Shown here: positions 36,843-45,950 of the stretch, piece after piece
How the letters are laid out: each line of letters opens with the position of its first letter
How positions within the stretch are numbered: position 1 is the stretch's first letter
Assembly: GCF_031010175.1 (NCBI RefSeq)
Contig: NZ_JAUAMB010000006.1
Location: 112,155-176,154 of the forward strand
Origin: Halomonas sp. SpR1
Lineage (GTDB): Bacteria; Pseudomonadota; Gammaproteobacteria; Pseudomonadales; Halomonadaceae
Length of the DNA stretch: 64,000 nt
Direction: 5' to 3'
Translations under genes and position numbers: made by a program
Notes under the pieces: model-generated
Seen by the model: the letters and a program-made list of their open reading frames with translations, nothing else
Told to the model about the DNA's origin: nothing
Database searches by the model: none

Positions 36843-37528
36843 AACGGCTCCAGGGAGAGGTAGGGGGCAGCAGTAGCGGCACTGGGGGTGTCGAGATGGG
36901 GGATAATGCCTAAACAGGGGGCGGCCAGTTTAGTATTTAGATGCGCGATGTTGGCCTTAAAACGGGCAGTGTCGGCCGCAAAATCGGGATCCACCACGCT
37001 GCCCGCCCAGCCGGCGAGTGCCAGTCCGTCGGCTCTAATCGCTTCCGCCGTTAAGCGGGCATGGTTCAAACAGCCCAGCTTTAAGCCGACGACCAGAATC
37101 ACCGGCAACTCAAGCGCCATCGCCAAGTCGGCAAAATCCTCCTGGTCGTTTAACGGCACGCGCCAGCCACCGGCGCCTTCAATCAAGGTGAAGTCTCTGG
37201 GTGTTTGGCTAAGCGTTTCGCGTAGTGAACTCTCGATGGCGCAAACCTCAAGCGGCTGGCCTGCCTCCATCGCGGCGAGATGAGGCGCAATGGCGGGGGC
37301 AAAGGCGATGGGGTTAACCGTGGCATAGTAGACCGGCGGCACACTCTGCTGCTGTAACATCAGTGCATCATCATTACGCAGACCTTCGCTAGTCTGCTCG
37401 CTGCCGGAAGCCACCGGCTTAAGGCCCAGCGTGCTCAACTGCTGTTGGTGGGCGGCATGTAATAAGCCGCTGGACACCAATGTTTTACCCGCATCGGTGT
37501 CGGTGCCGGTCACAAACCAGATGTTCAT
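36839..37528 (-). CDS. bioD: Dethiobiotin synthetase
   Basis: A 229-residue ATP-dependent carboxylase-like enzyme that closes the ureido ring of dethiobiotin. The N-terminal P-loop is VTGTDTDAGKTLVSSGLLHA; IEGAGGWRVPLND carries the conserved substrate/metal segment. It overlaps bioC upstream and bioA downstream by four bases each. Length and motifs are standard. Confidence 0.93.
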   Translation of the reverse strand: MNIWFVTGTDTDAGKTLVSSGLLHAAHQQQLSTLGLKPVASGSEQTSEGLRNDDALMLQQQSVPPVYYATVNPIAFAPAIAPHLAAMEAGQPLEVCAIESSLRETLSQTPRDFTLIEGAGGWRVPLNDQEDFADLAMALELPVILVVGLKLGCLNHARLTAEAIRADGLALAGWAGSVVDPDFAADTARFKANIAHLNTKLAAPCLGIIPHLDTPSAATAAPYLSLEPL

Positions 37529-38307
37529 AGCGATTTTTCCAATTGCAGTGTTAAACAGTGGTAGCTCACTGGCAGGCCTTCCGGCTGGCGCAACTGTTCA
37601 AAGCGCGCTTTTGCAGCGGCGATATCCGCTCGGGTAAGGCAGGTGTTTGGCCGGGGAAGCTGGGCGCCGACGCCTTTAATGGAGGCCATCACGGCTTGCA
37701 GGTCGGGGTAGTAAAAGCGCTCAACGGTGGCCGTTTGTTGGTTGATGGTTAAACCGCTTTTAGCCATCGCCCGTTCGACGCTTGCTTGATTGGGCGGTTG
37801 CAGCAGCGCCTCGGGGCGCTGCCAGGCAACGGCGATCTCTTCCAGAGTGCCGGGCAGCAGCGTGGTGATATGCGCCTGCCCGCCGGGAGTGAGAACCCGG
37901 TAAAGCTCTCCCATCACCGCGCCAAGATCACGGCACCACTGCACCGCCAAGTTGGAAAACACCAGATCAAAGGCATAGGCTCCAAACGGCAGTGCCGCCG
38001 CGTCGCCCTGCTGCCAGTGGATATCGACACCATAGCGCTGGCGGGCTTGTGTCAGCATGCCGGGGGCTAAATCTAACCCGGTGATCTGAGCGCGGGAGTA
38101 ACGTTTGGCTAGCTGTTGTGTCCAGTAACCGGTGCCGCAGCCCATATCGAGTATGTTATAGGCATTGTCGGGTAGCGAGTCCCACATCCGTTGACCTATT
38201 TGGCGCTGTGCGCTGGCGAGCGCATCGTAGCGTGGGGCGGCCCGGGAGAAGGCGTGAGCAACCCGCGCCTGCCAACTAGCATTGCTGTTCACCGTTAGAG
38301 CGTTCAT
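37525..38307 (-). CDS. bioC: Malonyl-ACP O-methyltransferase
   Basis: A 260-residue SAM-dependent methyltransferase that starts pimelate synthesis by methylating malonyl-ACP. It shows FSRAAPRYDALASAQRQIGQRMWDSLP at the N-terminus, then motif I ILDMGCGTGYWTQQLA and ITGLDLAPGML. FSNLAVQWCRDLGAVMGELYRVLTPGG is the usual BioC central segment. It sits between bioH and bioD with four-base overlaps on both sides. Confidence 0.92.
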   Translation of the reverse strand: MNALTVNSNASWQARVAHAFSRAAPRYDALASAQRQIGQRMWDSLPDNAYNILDMGCGTGYWTQQLAKRYSRAQITGLDLAPGMLTQARQRYGVDIHWQQGDAAALPFGAYAFDLVFSNLAVQWCRDLGAVMGELYRVLTPGGQAHITTLLPGTLEEIAVAWQRPEALLQPPNQASVERAMAKSGLTINQQTATVERFYYPDLQAVMASIKGVGAQLPRPNTCLTRADIAAAKARFEQLRQPEGLPVSYHCLTLQLEKSL

Positions 38308-39032
38308 AAAATCGCCATCTTAGCGCTAGCCATCTGAGTGGCATGATGGGTAATCGTAGTGACGAGAGCCTGGGGCTGGGAGAGCATGGGACAGTGGCCA
38401 ACCCCGGTTAAAAGCTCACTGGCGCGGCGCTGGGCGGTGCCGATTAATGGATCGTGTTCGCCGGTGAGCCATGCCACTGGGCAAGAGGCCGCCGCTAAGC
38501 GTCGACGGTTATCAATCGACGCCAGCCAATCCAGGCCAGTAGCGAGCGTGTCGCTGTCGGCGGGTAGCGTGTCGCCCAGCAAGTCATGCAACTGCCGATA
38601 AGCCTGCCGGGGACTGGGCTCGCCTTGCGCCTGCCAGCGCAAAAAGTGCTGCCAGGTCGCGGTGGGGTCGCGCTGAAAGGCACGTCGAAAGGCGTTAAGC
38701 TCGGCAGAAGTGACACCGTCGGTTGCGCAGAAGGTGCTACCGGCACCGAGCAAAATCAGCCCGCGTGGTGGGGGCAGTTCTTCAAAGAGTGCCGCCGCCA
38801 GTAACCCGCCTAGCGACCAGCCGACCCATACCGCATCGCTGGCTAACGACTCGGACATCACCTCCGCCAGCTCTGCCAGGGTGGCATTCGCTCCGAGCGC
38901 AGGGGCATCGCCATAGCCAGGCCAGTCGACTGCCTGGGCAGACAGGTGGGCAGGCCAATGCGCTGCCAATGGCTGCCAGATACGCCGGTCGATTCCCCAG
39001 CCGGAGAGCAGTATCAAACGCAGGGGCTGCAT
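38304..39032 (-). CDS. bioH: Pimeloyl-ACP methyl ester carboxylesterase
   Basis: A 242-residue alpha/beta hydrolase that removes the methyl ester from pimeloyl-ACP, ending BioC-protected chain growth. The nucleophile is Ser73 in VGWSLGGLLA; the acid lies in TGEHDPLIG and the histidine in GVGHCPMLS. The ATG at 39032 follows AAGAGGCG, a better site than the upstream in-frame GTG at 39053. It overlaps the end of bioF. Having bioH inside the operon, rather than elsewhere as in E. coli, is common in Pseudomonas-like bacteria. Confidence 0.9.
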   Translation of the reverse strand: MQPLRLILLSGWGIDRRIWQPLAAHWPAHLSAQAVDWPGYGDAPALGANATLAELAEVMSESLASDAVWVGWSLGGLLAAALFEELPPPRGLILLGAGSTFCATDGVTSAELNAFRRAFQRDPTATWQHFLRWQAQGEPSPRQAYRQLHDLLGDTLPADSDTLATGLDWLASIDNRRRLAAASCPVAWLTGEHDPLIGTAQRRASELLTGVGHCPMLSQPQALVTTITHHATQMASAKMAIL

Positions 39033-40177
39033 AACGCCTCTTGGCACTTGCACTGGTTGAGCGCCGCTAACAGCTGGTCAATATCGCTCTCCTGGTGGCG
39101 AGCGCTTAGGGAGATGCGCAGCCGGGCCTCCCCCTTGGGCACCGTTGGCGGGCGAATCGCTCCCACGTGAATGCCTAGCTTTTGCAACTGCCCCGTCCAG
39201 CGTAAAGTGCGTGCTTCATCTCCCAAGATCAGCGGTTGAATGGGTGTGGCAGAGGTGCTGATTGGAAGCCCTAGACTCAGCGCCTCGCGGCGAAAGTAAG
39301 CGATATTGGCGTTGAGCTGGGCGCGGTGTTCAGGTTCACCCTGAACGATCTCCAGCGCTTTAAGGGTGGCCGTGGCAATCGCCGGGGGCTGGGCGGTGGT
39401 GTAGATATAGCTGCGGGAAAATTGAATCAGGTGGTCGATTAACGCGGCACCCCCGGCCACAAAGGCCCCCGCGGTTCCCATTGCTTTACCTAAAGTGCCG
39501 ACCAAAATCGGCACCTCGGTGCTGCTCCAGGCGCTACCCACGCAGCCGCTGCCATTTTCACCCAGTACGCCCACGCCGTGGGCGTCGTCGATCATTAGCC
39601 AGGCGTCATGGCGTTGGCTAACGGAGACTAAACTGGCGATGTCGGCCACATCACCATCCATACTAAACACACCGTCGCTGACCACGAGCTTATGGGCACA
39701 CTCACTGCGCCCCAGCAGGTTTTCCAGATCGCTTGTGTCGCGGTGATGGAAGCGCCGCGAACGGGCGCCACTTAAGGCGGCACCATCGATTAACGATGCG
39801 TGATTAAGGCGGTCTTGAAAAATAGCCGTATGGCGATCAGCCAACGCTTGCAGAACCCCAAGGTTGGCCATATAGCCGGTCGAGAACAGCAGCGCACGTT
39901 CTCGGCCTGTCCAGCGAGCCAAGGCGTCTTCCAGGGCGTCGTGAACCGCCAAATGGCCGCTAACCAGATGCGATGCACCGGCGCCCGCGCCGTAAAGCCG
40001 CGCGCCTTCCGCTTGGGCTTCGCTGACTCGTGGGTCTTGAGACAAGCCCAGGTAATCGTTACCGGCAAAGTCGAGCGCACTAACTGTCATGACGCGGCGT
40101 GTTCGCCAGCGATTTGCCTGCTGGCGGTTTAAGCGGGCATCGGCTAAGCGCTGTTGCCACGCGTTAGACACTGGCAT
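39014..40177 (-). CDS. bioF: 8-Amino-7-oxononanoate synthase
   Basis: A 387-residue PLP-dependent condensing enzyme that joins pimeloyl-ACP and alanine. Visible are [35 protein letters not shown], the cofactor segment [15 protein letters not shown], and [17 protein letters not shown] with the PLP lysine. It overlaps bioB by 14 bases and bioH by 19. Length is typical. Confidence 0.94.
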   Translation of the reverse strand: MPVSNAWQQRLADARLNRQQANRWRTRRVMTVSALDFAGNDYLGLSQDPRVSEAQAEGARLYGAGAGASHLVSGHLAVHDALEDALARWTGRERALLFSTGYMANLGVLQALADRHTAIFQDRLNHASLIDGAALSGARSRRFHHRDTSDLENLLGRSECAHKLVVSDGVFSMDGDVADIASLVSVSQRHDAWLMIDDAHGVGVLGENGSGCVGSAWSSTEVPILVGTLGKAMGTAGAFVAGGAALIDHLIQFSRSYIYTTAQPPAIATATLKALEIVQGEPEHRAQLNANIAYFRREALSLGLPISTSATPIQPLILGDEARTLRWTGQLQKLGIHVGAIRPPTVPKGEARLRISLSARHQESDIDQLLAALNQCKCQEALCSPCV

Positions 40178-41264
40178 CGACTGCTAGCTCGGCAACGCGT
40201 TCGGCATGCACCTGCTGCTGCGCCTGTTGGGCAAGGCGTGCCGCTTGGGTGTCTTCACTCTCACACGTTTCGCGCTTTTCCGGGTGCAGGCCCAGCTTGG
40301 CAAACAGCGCACGGTCGCGATCTGCCTGGGGGTTACCGGTGGTAAGCAGTTTGTCGCCGTAGAAGATCGAATTGGCGCCTGCCAAAAATGCCAGCGCCTG
40401 GGTGGATTCACTCATCTGTTCACGGCCAGCGGAGAGCCGCACATGGCTTTGGGGCATCATAATGCGGGCGACGGCAATAGCACGGATAAACTCGATGGGG
40501 TCTAAGTCTTCGACATTTTCCAGCGGCGTACCGGGTACTTTGACCAGCATATTGATGGGTACGGATTCCGGGTGGGGCGATAGCTTGGCCAGCTGTTGCA
40601 GCAAGGCGCTACGATCTTTGGCGTCTTCACCCATGCCGAGAATGCCCCCGGAGCACACTTTCATGCCCGCATCGCGTACGTTGGAGAGGGTTTCCAGCCG
40701 GTCGCTGTAGGTGCGGGTGGTGATGATTTCGCCGTAGTACTCCGGCGAGGTATCCAGGTTATGGTTGTAGTAATCGAGCCCGGCGGTGGCGAGTCGGCGG
40801 GCCTGCTCGCCGTCGACCATCCCCAGGGTCATACAGGTTTCCAGGCCCACGGCTTTTACCTGACGTACCATCTCTTCGACCAGCAGTAAGTCTTTGTCGC
40901 GGGGGCTGCGCCAGGCCGCGCCCATACAAAAACGGCTGGCACCGGCCTCTTTCGCTGCCTTGGCTTGCTTAACGACTTTTTCGATTTCCAGCAGCTTCTC
41001 TTTCTCCAGCTGGGTATTGTAGTGGCCAGACTGCGGGCAGTATTTGCAATCTTCCGGGCAGGCGCCAGTTTTGATCGAAAGCAGGGTAGAGACCTGCACC
41101 GCGTTTGCATCGAAGTGAGCACGGTGAACCTGCTGGGCTTGGAACAACAGATCATTGAACGGTAGCGCGAAGAGCGCGTTGATCTCGTCCAGCGACCAGT
41201 CGTGGCGCTGCGGATAGCCTGTTTCAGTGCTTTGCTCTTGAAGTAGCTCGTGGGTCACGGTCAT
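40164..41264 (-). CDS. bioB: Biotin synthase
   Basis: A 366-residue radical SAM enzyme that inserts sulfur into dethiobiotin. The [4Fe-4S] cysteines are Cys69, Cys73 and Cys76 in [17 protein letters not shown]. Further signatures are [44 protein letters not shown] and [15 protein letters not shown]. It is the first gene of the bioBFHCDA operon. Two BirA-like inverted repeats lie just upstream of its ATG. Confidence 0.95.
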   Translation of the reverse strand: MTVTHELLQEQSTETGYPQRHDWSLDEINALFALPFNDLLFQAQQVHRAHFDANAVQVSTLLSIKTGACPEDCKYCPQSGHYNTQLEKEKLLEIEKVVKQAKAAKEAGASRFCMGAAWRSPRDKDLLLVEEMVRQVKAVGLETCMTLGMVDGEQARRLATAGLDYYNHNLDTSPEYYGEIITTRTYSDRLETLSNVRDAGMKVCSGGILGMGEDAKDRSALLQQLAKLSPHPESVPINMLVKVPGTPLENVEDLDPIEFIRAIAVARIMMPQSHVRLSAGREQMSESTQALAFLAGANSIFYGDKLLTTGNPQADRDRALFAKLGLHPEKRETCESEDTQAARLAQQAQQQVHAERVAELAVDASV

Positions 41265-41266
41265 GG

Positions 41267-41298
41267 TTGTAAACCTTCCAGCTTTTAATAGTTGACGA
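41267..41298. promoter_or_regulatory. Candidate biotin operator, start-proximal
   Basis: The half-site TTGTAAACC (41267-41275) matches the BirA arm exactly and abuts the bioB start. The second arm, AGTTGACGA (41290-41298), is 14 bases away and matches the other arm at six of nine positions. Binding by biotinyl-AMP-loaded BirA is inferred. Confidence 0.5.
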
Positions 41299-41322
41299 AA
41301 CTTTAGCGGCGTTGCGCTTTGG

Positions 41323-41354
41323 GTGTCAACGTTGGAAGGTTTTTAGGTTTACGG
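41323..41354. promoter_or_regulatory. Candidate biotin operator, distal
   Basis: GTGTCAACG (41323-41331) and GGTTTACGG (41346-41354) are separated by 14 bases, the same spacing as in the proximal site. The second arm matches the BirA consensus GGTTTACAA at seven of nine positions. Two such sites in tandem ahead of bioB make autogenous control by biotin plausible. Confidence 0.45.
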
Positions 41355-41429
41355 TGGTGGTGGGGAAATATGCTAGCCTTTATAAAACTAAAAACTAACG
41401 TGTTGAGAAAGTAGGCAAGGAGAGCAGCT

Positions 41430-41735
41430 ATGCGTTTGAGCGACTATCAGCGTCAAATAATCGTCCAGTCAGTGAAAAACTGCTTTGGCGCTCAAGCGCG
41501 TGTAAAGCTGTTTGGTTCCCGTACCGATGATGGTCGCCGTGGTGGTGATATCGACCTGCTGATCACCACCGACATGCAGGATGTTAACGATATTGTACGA
41601 GCCGAAATGCGCTGCCAGGTACAGTTGCAGCAAGCGCTTGGCGAACAAAAAATCGATATGTTGATCGACTATCCCAATAGAGGGCACTACCCAGCTATTT
41701 TCCGCATCGCAGAACAATCAGGTATTGCGCTATGA
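41430..41735 (+). CDS. mntA: MntA-like nucleotidyltransferase (antitoxin)
   Basis: A 101-residue minimal nucleotidyltransferase. It keeps the polymerase-beta-type signature G29-S30 followed ten residues later by D40-x-D42 (GSRTDDGRRGGDIDLLI). In characterised MntA/HepT pairs the antitoxin adds AMP units to the HEPN toxin. An AAGGAGAG site lies upstream of the ATG. It overlaps the next gene by four bases, so the two are coupled. The pair sits between the bio operon and the DTW gene. Confidence 0.8.
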   Translation: MRLSDYQRQIIVQSVKNCFGAQARVKLFGSRTDDGRRGGDIDLLITTDMQDVNDIVRAEMRCQVQLQQALGEQKIDMLIDYPNRGHYPAIFRIAEQSGIAL

Positions 41736-42211
41736 CTCAAGATATTTTGCAACAGCGTTTACTTGATGCTTGGCGCGAGTGTCAGCGGCATCGGCATTTT
41801 ATTGACTATGCGTTGTCGTCTTTGCAAACGTCGCTCCCCATTACGGGCGAGCGCCTTACGCGACTAAGTGATGCGGAGATCCAAAGTCTGGATCAATTCG
41901 TGCTTCGGTTTGGCAAATTGCAGGACGCTATTGGCGCGCGGTTGCTCCCTTCAGTGCTGCTGTATTTACAGGAGCCTTATGAGGATCGCCCCATGCTGGA
42001 TAAGCTTCACCGCTTGGAAAAGCTGGGCTACATCGAAGACAGTGAGCAATGGCAAGCGCTTAGAATGCTGCGAAATCGCTTCGCCCATAAATATCCGGAT
42101 GATCCCGATAAAAATGCAGCGATTTTGACGTTGGCGATTGAGTCAGTCACTAGTTTGAGTTCTATTCTGGAGCGCATTGACCAAAAGCTTGCGCTGTCTT
42201 CTATTTCATAA
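41732..42211 (+). CDS. hepT: HEPN-domain protein, probable HepT-like ribonuclease toxin
   Basis: A 159-residue mostly helical protein. The HEPN active-site motif is visible as R114-N-R-F-A-H119, followed by KYPDD. It is encoded four bases overlapping with the MNT gene, the standard MNT/HEPN order, though in some pairs the toxin comes first. The middle segment (LRFGKLQDAIGARLLPSVLLYL) fits the family. RNase activity on tRNA or mRNA is inferred from the family. Confidence 0.75.
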   Translation: MTQDILQQRLLDAWRECQRHRHFIDYALSSLQTSLPITGERLTRLSDAEIQSLDQFVLRFGKLQDAIGARLLPSVLLYLQEPYEDRPMLDKLHRLEKLGYIEDSEQWQALRMLRNRFAHKYPDDPDKNAAILTLAIESVTSLSSILERIDQKLALSSIS

Positions 42212-42337
42212 TCATTTCCTCATAGCCCTGATTTCATGGCCTTGCTCTCATAAACAAGCACCTAGCTGATCAGCGCTACCCTGCTTTATACTCTGCGCCC
42301 TTTTCGTTGTTAGTTGTTTCCCTCTTCTGGAGTGCGG

Positions 42338-43159
42338 ATGTCTGCTTTTGATAGCTCTGTTGGAGAGAGTTCTGTTGGCGAGAGCTCTGTGAATGATAGT
42401 GCTGCTGATGCCGTCGTCGAGCATCCGCGTCCGCCGCGGCGGGAGTTTAAAGCGCGGGGGAGTTTTGTTACCCGTTGTGTTCACTGTCAGCTACCCGTGC
42501 TGAACTGCTTGTGTCCGTATCAGGTTAAGGCGGAGAGCCATGCCCAGGTATGGCTGTTAACGCACCCCTTGGAGCACTTCAAACCAACCAATACCGGGCG
42601 TTTGATTCGCGATGTGATCACTACGACCCAGGTATTTACCTGGTACCGCGTGGCGCCGGATGCCCAGTTAGCCGCGCTGCTAAAAGACCCGCGTTATGCG
42701 CCCTTTGTGATTTTCCCCGATGATCAACCCGACTACGCGGATCGGGTGGTCGGTATAGAATCGGTGCACGCGGCGAAAGCGCAGGCGCGCCTTCCGGTGT
42801 TTATCATTCTGGATGGCACCTGGCGTCAGGCGCGGCGCATGTTTCGTAAAAGCGCTTATCTGGATGCTTTGCCAGTGCTGCCCTTGAAAACCGAGCGCGA
42901 GACCCGCTACCGGCTGCGCAAGCCTGCATCAAAAGCGCATTTATGTACTGCGGAAGTGGCTATCGAACTGCTGCGTCAGGGCGGGGACACGGTTGCGGCG
43001 GAGGTGCTGGATGACTACTTCGAGGTGTTTAACGATAGCTACGCGGCGAGCCGATTGCATCACAAAATCGACCCGCCGACAGCCGCAATGCGGCGCCTAG
43101 CCAAACAGCGCGCCGGCGATTCTGAACCCGGCCACCCAGGTGCCCACCGCGGAGCCTAG
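42338..43159 (+). CDS. DTW-domain tRNA-uridine aminocarboxypropyltransferase
   Basis: A 273-residue protein with the DTW signature in FIILDGTWRQARRMFRKS. This family (TapT/DTWD) moves the 3-amino-3-carboxypropyl group of SAM to uridine in tRNA. A four-cysteine zinc pattern is visible near residues 45-60 (C-V-H-C...L-N-C-L-C-P). The first 20 residues contain the repeat SSVGESSVGESSV, coded by near-identical DNA units. The ATG at 42338 with GGAG nearby was preferred over an upstream TTG. Its 3' end overlaps the convergent TraB gene by 63 bp. Confidence 0.8.
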   Translation: MSAFDSSVGESSVGESSVNDSAADAVVEHPRPPRREFKARGSFVTRCVHCQLPVLNCLCPYQVKAESHAQVWLLTHPLEHFKPTNTGRLIRDVITTTQVFTWYRVAPDAQLAALLKDPRYAPFVIFPDDQPDYADRVVGIESVHAAKAQARLPVFIILDGTWRQARRMFRKSAYLDALPVLPLKTERETRYRLRKPASKAHLCTAEVAIELLRQGGDTVAAEVLDDYFEVFNDSYAASRLHHKIDPPTAAMRRLAKQRAGDSEPGHPGAHRGA

Positions 43160-44368
43160 CGTGGCAAGAATAAACACCAGCAGGGTGCGCGATACGCGGT
43201 TTTTCCACCAACCTTTTAGCTGGGTGACATCGTGGCGCAGCGATGAAAAATCGCGCACTTTGGGTTTGCGCATATAGAGCTCAACCCCGGCGGCCACAAA
43301 GCCAGCACCGATGGTGGGGTTCAGGGAGGTCAGCGGCGCGGCAAAGAAGGTGGCAATCACTGTCACCGGGTGCGCCAGGGCGATAATCGTCGCACCGCCG
43401 GAGAGAATACCGTTAATCAAGAACCATTCAACTACCAGTTGCCAGCCCAGGTCGGTGTTGCGTGAAAAACCAATCGCAAAGCCGGTAAGCACCAAGGCGG
43501 TAATCAACCACGGTAGCGCTTTCCAAATCTTGGACGGCGGCGGGGTGGCTTCAAGCGCTTCGCGCTCGACCTTAGGCTCGGCGGGCAGTGGCGCTTCAAG
43601 GTGCTCGCCGGTGCCTTTAAGGTGACCAGCGCCGAGCACCACTAACACGTGTTGATAGCGCCCTGGCGGCGCCTCCTCGGCCAAGCGCAGCGCCATATAG
43701 CGGTCGCGTTCGCGAATCAGCGGCGTATACAGCGCTTCCGACTCGGCGGCAAACTCGCTGAAGGTGGCCTCCAACATATCGCCCTCTTTGAGCTTTTCGA
43801 TATCCTCTTTGGAGATATCCTGGCGGGAGAGCACGCTGCCCAGCAGGCCTGAAAACAGCGAGAAGCGCTGCCACCAGGGCACATTGCTGTAAATGCGTTT
43901 CAGGGTTAACCCCACATCGCGGTCAACCAGCAGTAGCGGTAGCTGGCGGCGGCTGGCTTCTTCAACGGCGGCGCGCATTTCGGCACCCGGCTGAATGCCG
44001 GATTGATCGGCAATCCGCTGCTGAAAGGCGCCCAGCGCCAGGCTCGCGGCCACCATGCCCGCTTTGCCTTGTTTAAAGACTTGAAACAGATCCTGCTCGC
44101 CCATGGCATCCGGGTTGGCCATGCTGTGGTGGCGAGCGTCGCAGAGTTCAATCGCTACCGCATCAAACGCACCGCAATCTAACAGCGCACGCACATCGTC
44201 GGCGCTTTCCGCCGACACATGGGCCGTGCCCAGTAGCGTGTAGCGTGTGTCACCCACCGTAATCGTTTTTAGCGGCCCGCTAGTCGCAGGCAGCGTGGCT
44301 GGCGTTGCCGCCAGTGGCCCCGTTTCTTCATGAGACGTTTCTTGGTGAGACGTATCGTCGTGGTTCAT
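43097..44368 (-). CDS. TraB/PrgY-family membrane protein
   Basis: A 423-residue protein. The N-terminal TraB domain has the GTAHVSAESADDVRALL and ERDRYMALRLAEE signatures, a VVLGAGHLKGTGEHL segment and a conserved LLVDRDVGLTLKRIYSNVPWWQRF. The C-terminal half has about four hydrophobic helices and ends in LGSAVGTWVAGFRIAGALFG. Family members were first linked to conjugation pheromone shutdown in Enterococcus, but the role in free-living proteobacteria is unknown. Its coding end overlaps the DTW gene. Confidence 0.8.
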   Translation of the reverse strand: MNHDDTSHQETSHEETGPLAATPATLPATSGPLKTITVGDTRYTLLGTAHVSAESADDVRALLDCGAFDAVAIELCDARHHSMANPDAMGEQDLFQVFKQGKAGMVAASLALGAFQQRIADQSGIQPGAEMRAAVEEASRRQLPLLLVDRDVGLTLKRIYSNVPWWQRFSLFSGLLGSVLSRQDISKEDIEKLKEGDMLEATFSEFAAESEALYTPLIRERDRYMALRLAEEAPPGRYQHVLVVLGAGHLKGTGEHLEAPLPAEPKVEREALEATPPPSKIWKALPWLITALVLTGFAIGFSRNTDLGWQLVVEWFLINGILSGGATIIALAHPVTVIATFFAAPLTSLNPTIGAGFVAAGVELYMRKPKVRDFSSLRHDVTQLKGWWKNRVSRTLLVFILATLGSAVGTWVAGFRIAGALFG

Positions 44369-44449
44369 TAACAGCTCTCAAAATCAATAAGTGGGACTGA
44401 TGTGAATGACCGATGTGAAGGACTGTTGCTAAGGACTGATGTGAAGGAC

Positions 44450-45898
44450 TCAGCGCCGCCAGAAGGCGGGGGTAAACAGTACCAGTACCGTGAAAATTTC
44501 CAGGCGGCCGAGCAGCATGGCCATGACCAGTATCCATTTTGCCAGGCTGGGCATCTCGCCATAGTGAGTGTGGGACTCACCTAGCGCAGGGCCGAGGTTG
44601 TTGAGCGCTGACCCTACCGTCGACCAGGCGGTCACCTGATCAACCCCGGTTGCCATCACCCCTACCAGCATCAAGAAGAACAGCAGAACGTAAACCGAAA
44701 AGAATCCCCATACCGCCTGGGCAATGCTGTCGGGAACGCTGACCTTGCCCACTTTGACCGCAATCACCGCGTTGGGGTGGATCAGACGCATAATTTCGCG
44801 CATGCCCTGTTTGATGATCAAAATAATCCGGATCACTTTCATGCCACCACCGGTAGAGCCGGAGCAGCCGCCCACGAAGGCCGCCACAAATAATAGAAAG
44901 GGCAGGGCCCCGGGCCACATGGAGAAGTCAGCAACGCTAAAGCCCGCGGTCGTGGCAACAGAAACGACCTGAAAAACCCCGTGGCGGAGACCCCGTACGG
45001 TGTCATAGGTGTCGGTGAGCCATAGCGAAAGCACGGTGACCACGGCCAGTGCGAGCAGAAAGAGCATTAGAAAGCTTGCCTCTGGGTCGTGAAAATAGTG
45101 CATTACGCTTTTTTCACGCCAGGCGATGAAATGCAGGCTAAAACTGAACGCCGAAATCAACATAAAGCCGACACATATCATTTCAATCGTCGCGCTATCA
45201 AAGTAGCCGATGCTGGCGTCGTAAGTAGAAAACCCGCCTAAGGCAACGGTCGAGAAGCTATGACTCAAGGCGTCGAACCAACTCATCCCGGCTAGCATGT
45301 AGGCCACCATGCAGGCGAGGGTGAGGGTGGCGTAGATGTACCAGAGCGCCTTGGCGGTCTCAGTAATCCGTGGGGTGAGCTTGGAATCTTTAAGCGGCCC
45401 CGGGATTTCGGTGCGATACAGGGCCATGCCACCGACGCCGAGGGTAGGCAAAATGGCGACGGCCAGAACGACGATACCCATACCGCCCAACCACTGGAGC
45501 TGCTGGCGGTAGTAGAGAATCGATGCGGGTAAAAAATCGATACCGGTAATCACGGTGGCACCGGTAGTGGTCAAGCCGGAAAACGACTCAAATACCGCGT
45601 CGGTGATGCCCAGCGAGCCTTCGCCAAATAGCATCAGCGGCAGCGAGCCGAACAGCGCCAGCACCGTCCAGAACATCGCGGCGATAATAAAACCGTCGCG
45701 GATACGCAGCTCTTTTTGCGAGCGCCGATTGGGCAGGTAGAGCAGCAGCCCGGTGGAGACAGAAATCGCAATGCCGCTAATAAAGGCACTCCACACGCCG
45801 TCGCGAAACCACAGTGAAATCAGCGTGGGGGGGAGCATGGTCAGGCTGAACAGCATGAGCAGCAGCCCCAAAATGCGCAAAATAACCCGCAGACTCAT
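44450..45898 (-). CDS. trkH: Trk potassium uptake channel protein TrkH
   Basis: A 482-residue membrane protein with repeated helix-pore-helix units. Selectivity-filter-like segments are visible, such as FSGLTTTGATVITG and TTAGFSVADFSMWPGALPF, along with SGGMGIVVLAVAILP-type text and GCSGSTGGGMKVIRI. It lets K+ in with the cytoplasmic regulator TrkA. It follows trkA on the minus strand after 52 bp, consistent with one transcript. Potassium uptake is the first response to salt stress in halophilic bacteria. Confidence 0.93.
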   Translation of the reverse strand: MSLRVILRILGLLLMLFSLTMLPPTLISLWFRDGVWSAFISGIAISVSTGLLLYLPNRRSQKELRIRDGFIIAAMFWTVLALFGSLPLMLFGEGSLGITDAVFESFSGLTTTGATVITGIDFLPASILYYRQQLQWLGGMGIVVLAVAILPTLGVGGMALYRTEIPGPLKDSKLTPRITETAKALWYIYATLTLACMVAYMLAGMSWFDALSHSFSTVALGGFSTYDASIGYFDSATIEMICVGFMLISAFSFSLHFIAWREKSVMHYFHDPEASFLMLFLLALAVVTVLSLWLTDTYDTVRGLRHGVFQVVSVATTAGFSVADFSMWPGALPFLLFVAAFVGGCSGSTGGGMKVIRIILIIKQGMREIMRLIHPNAVIAVKVGKVSVPDSIAQAVWGFFSVYVLLFFLMLVGVMATGVDQVTAWSTVGSALNNLGPALGESHTHYGEMPSLAKWILVMAMLLGRLEIFTVLVLFTPAFWRR

Positions 45899-45950
45899 GG
45901 TTGTCGCATGCTCCTGTTATTAGCCGCCAGAGGCAGTGATTCGAGGGTTA

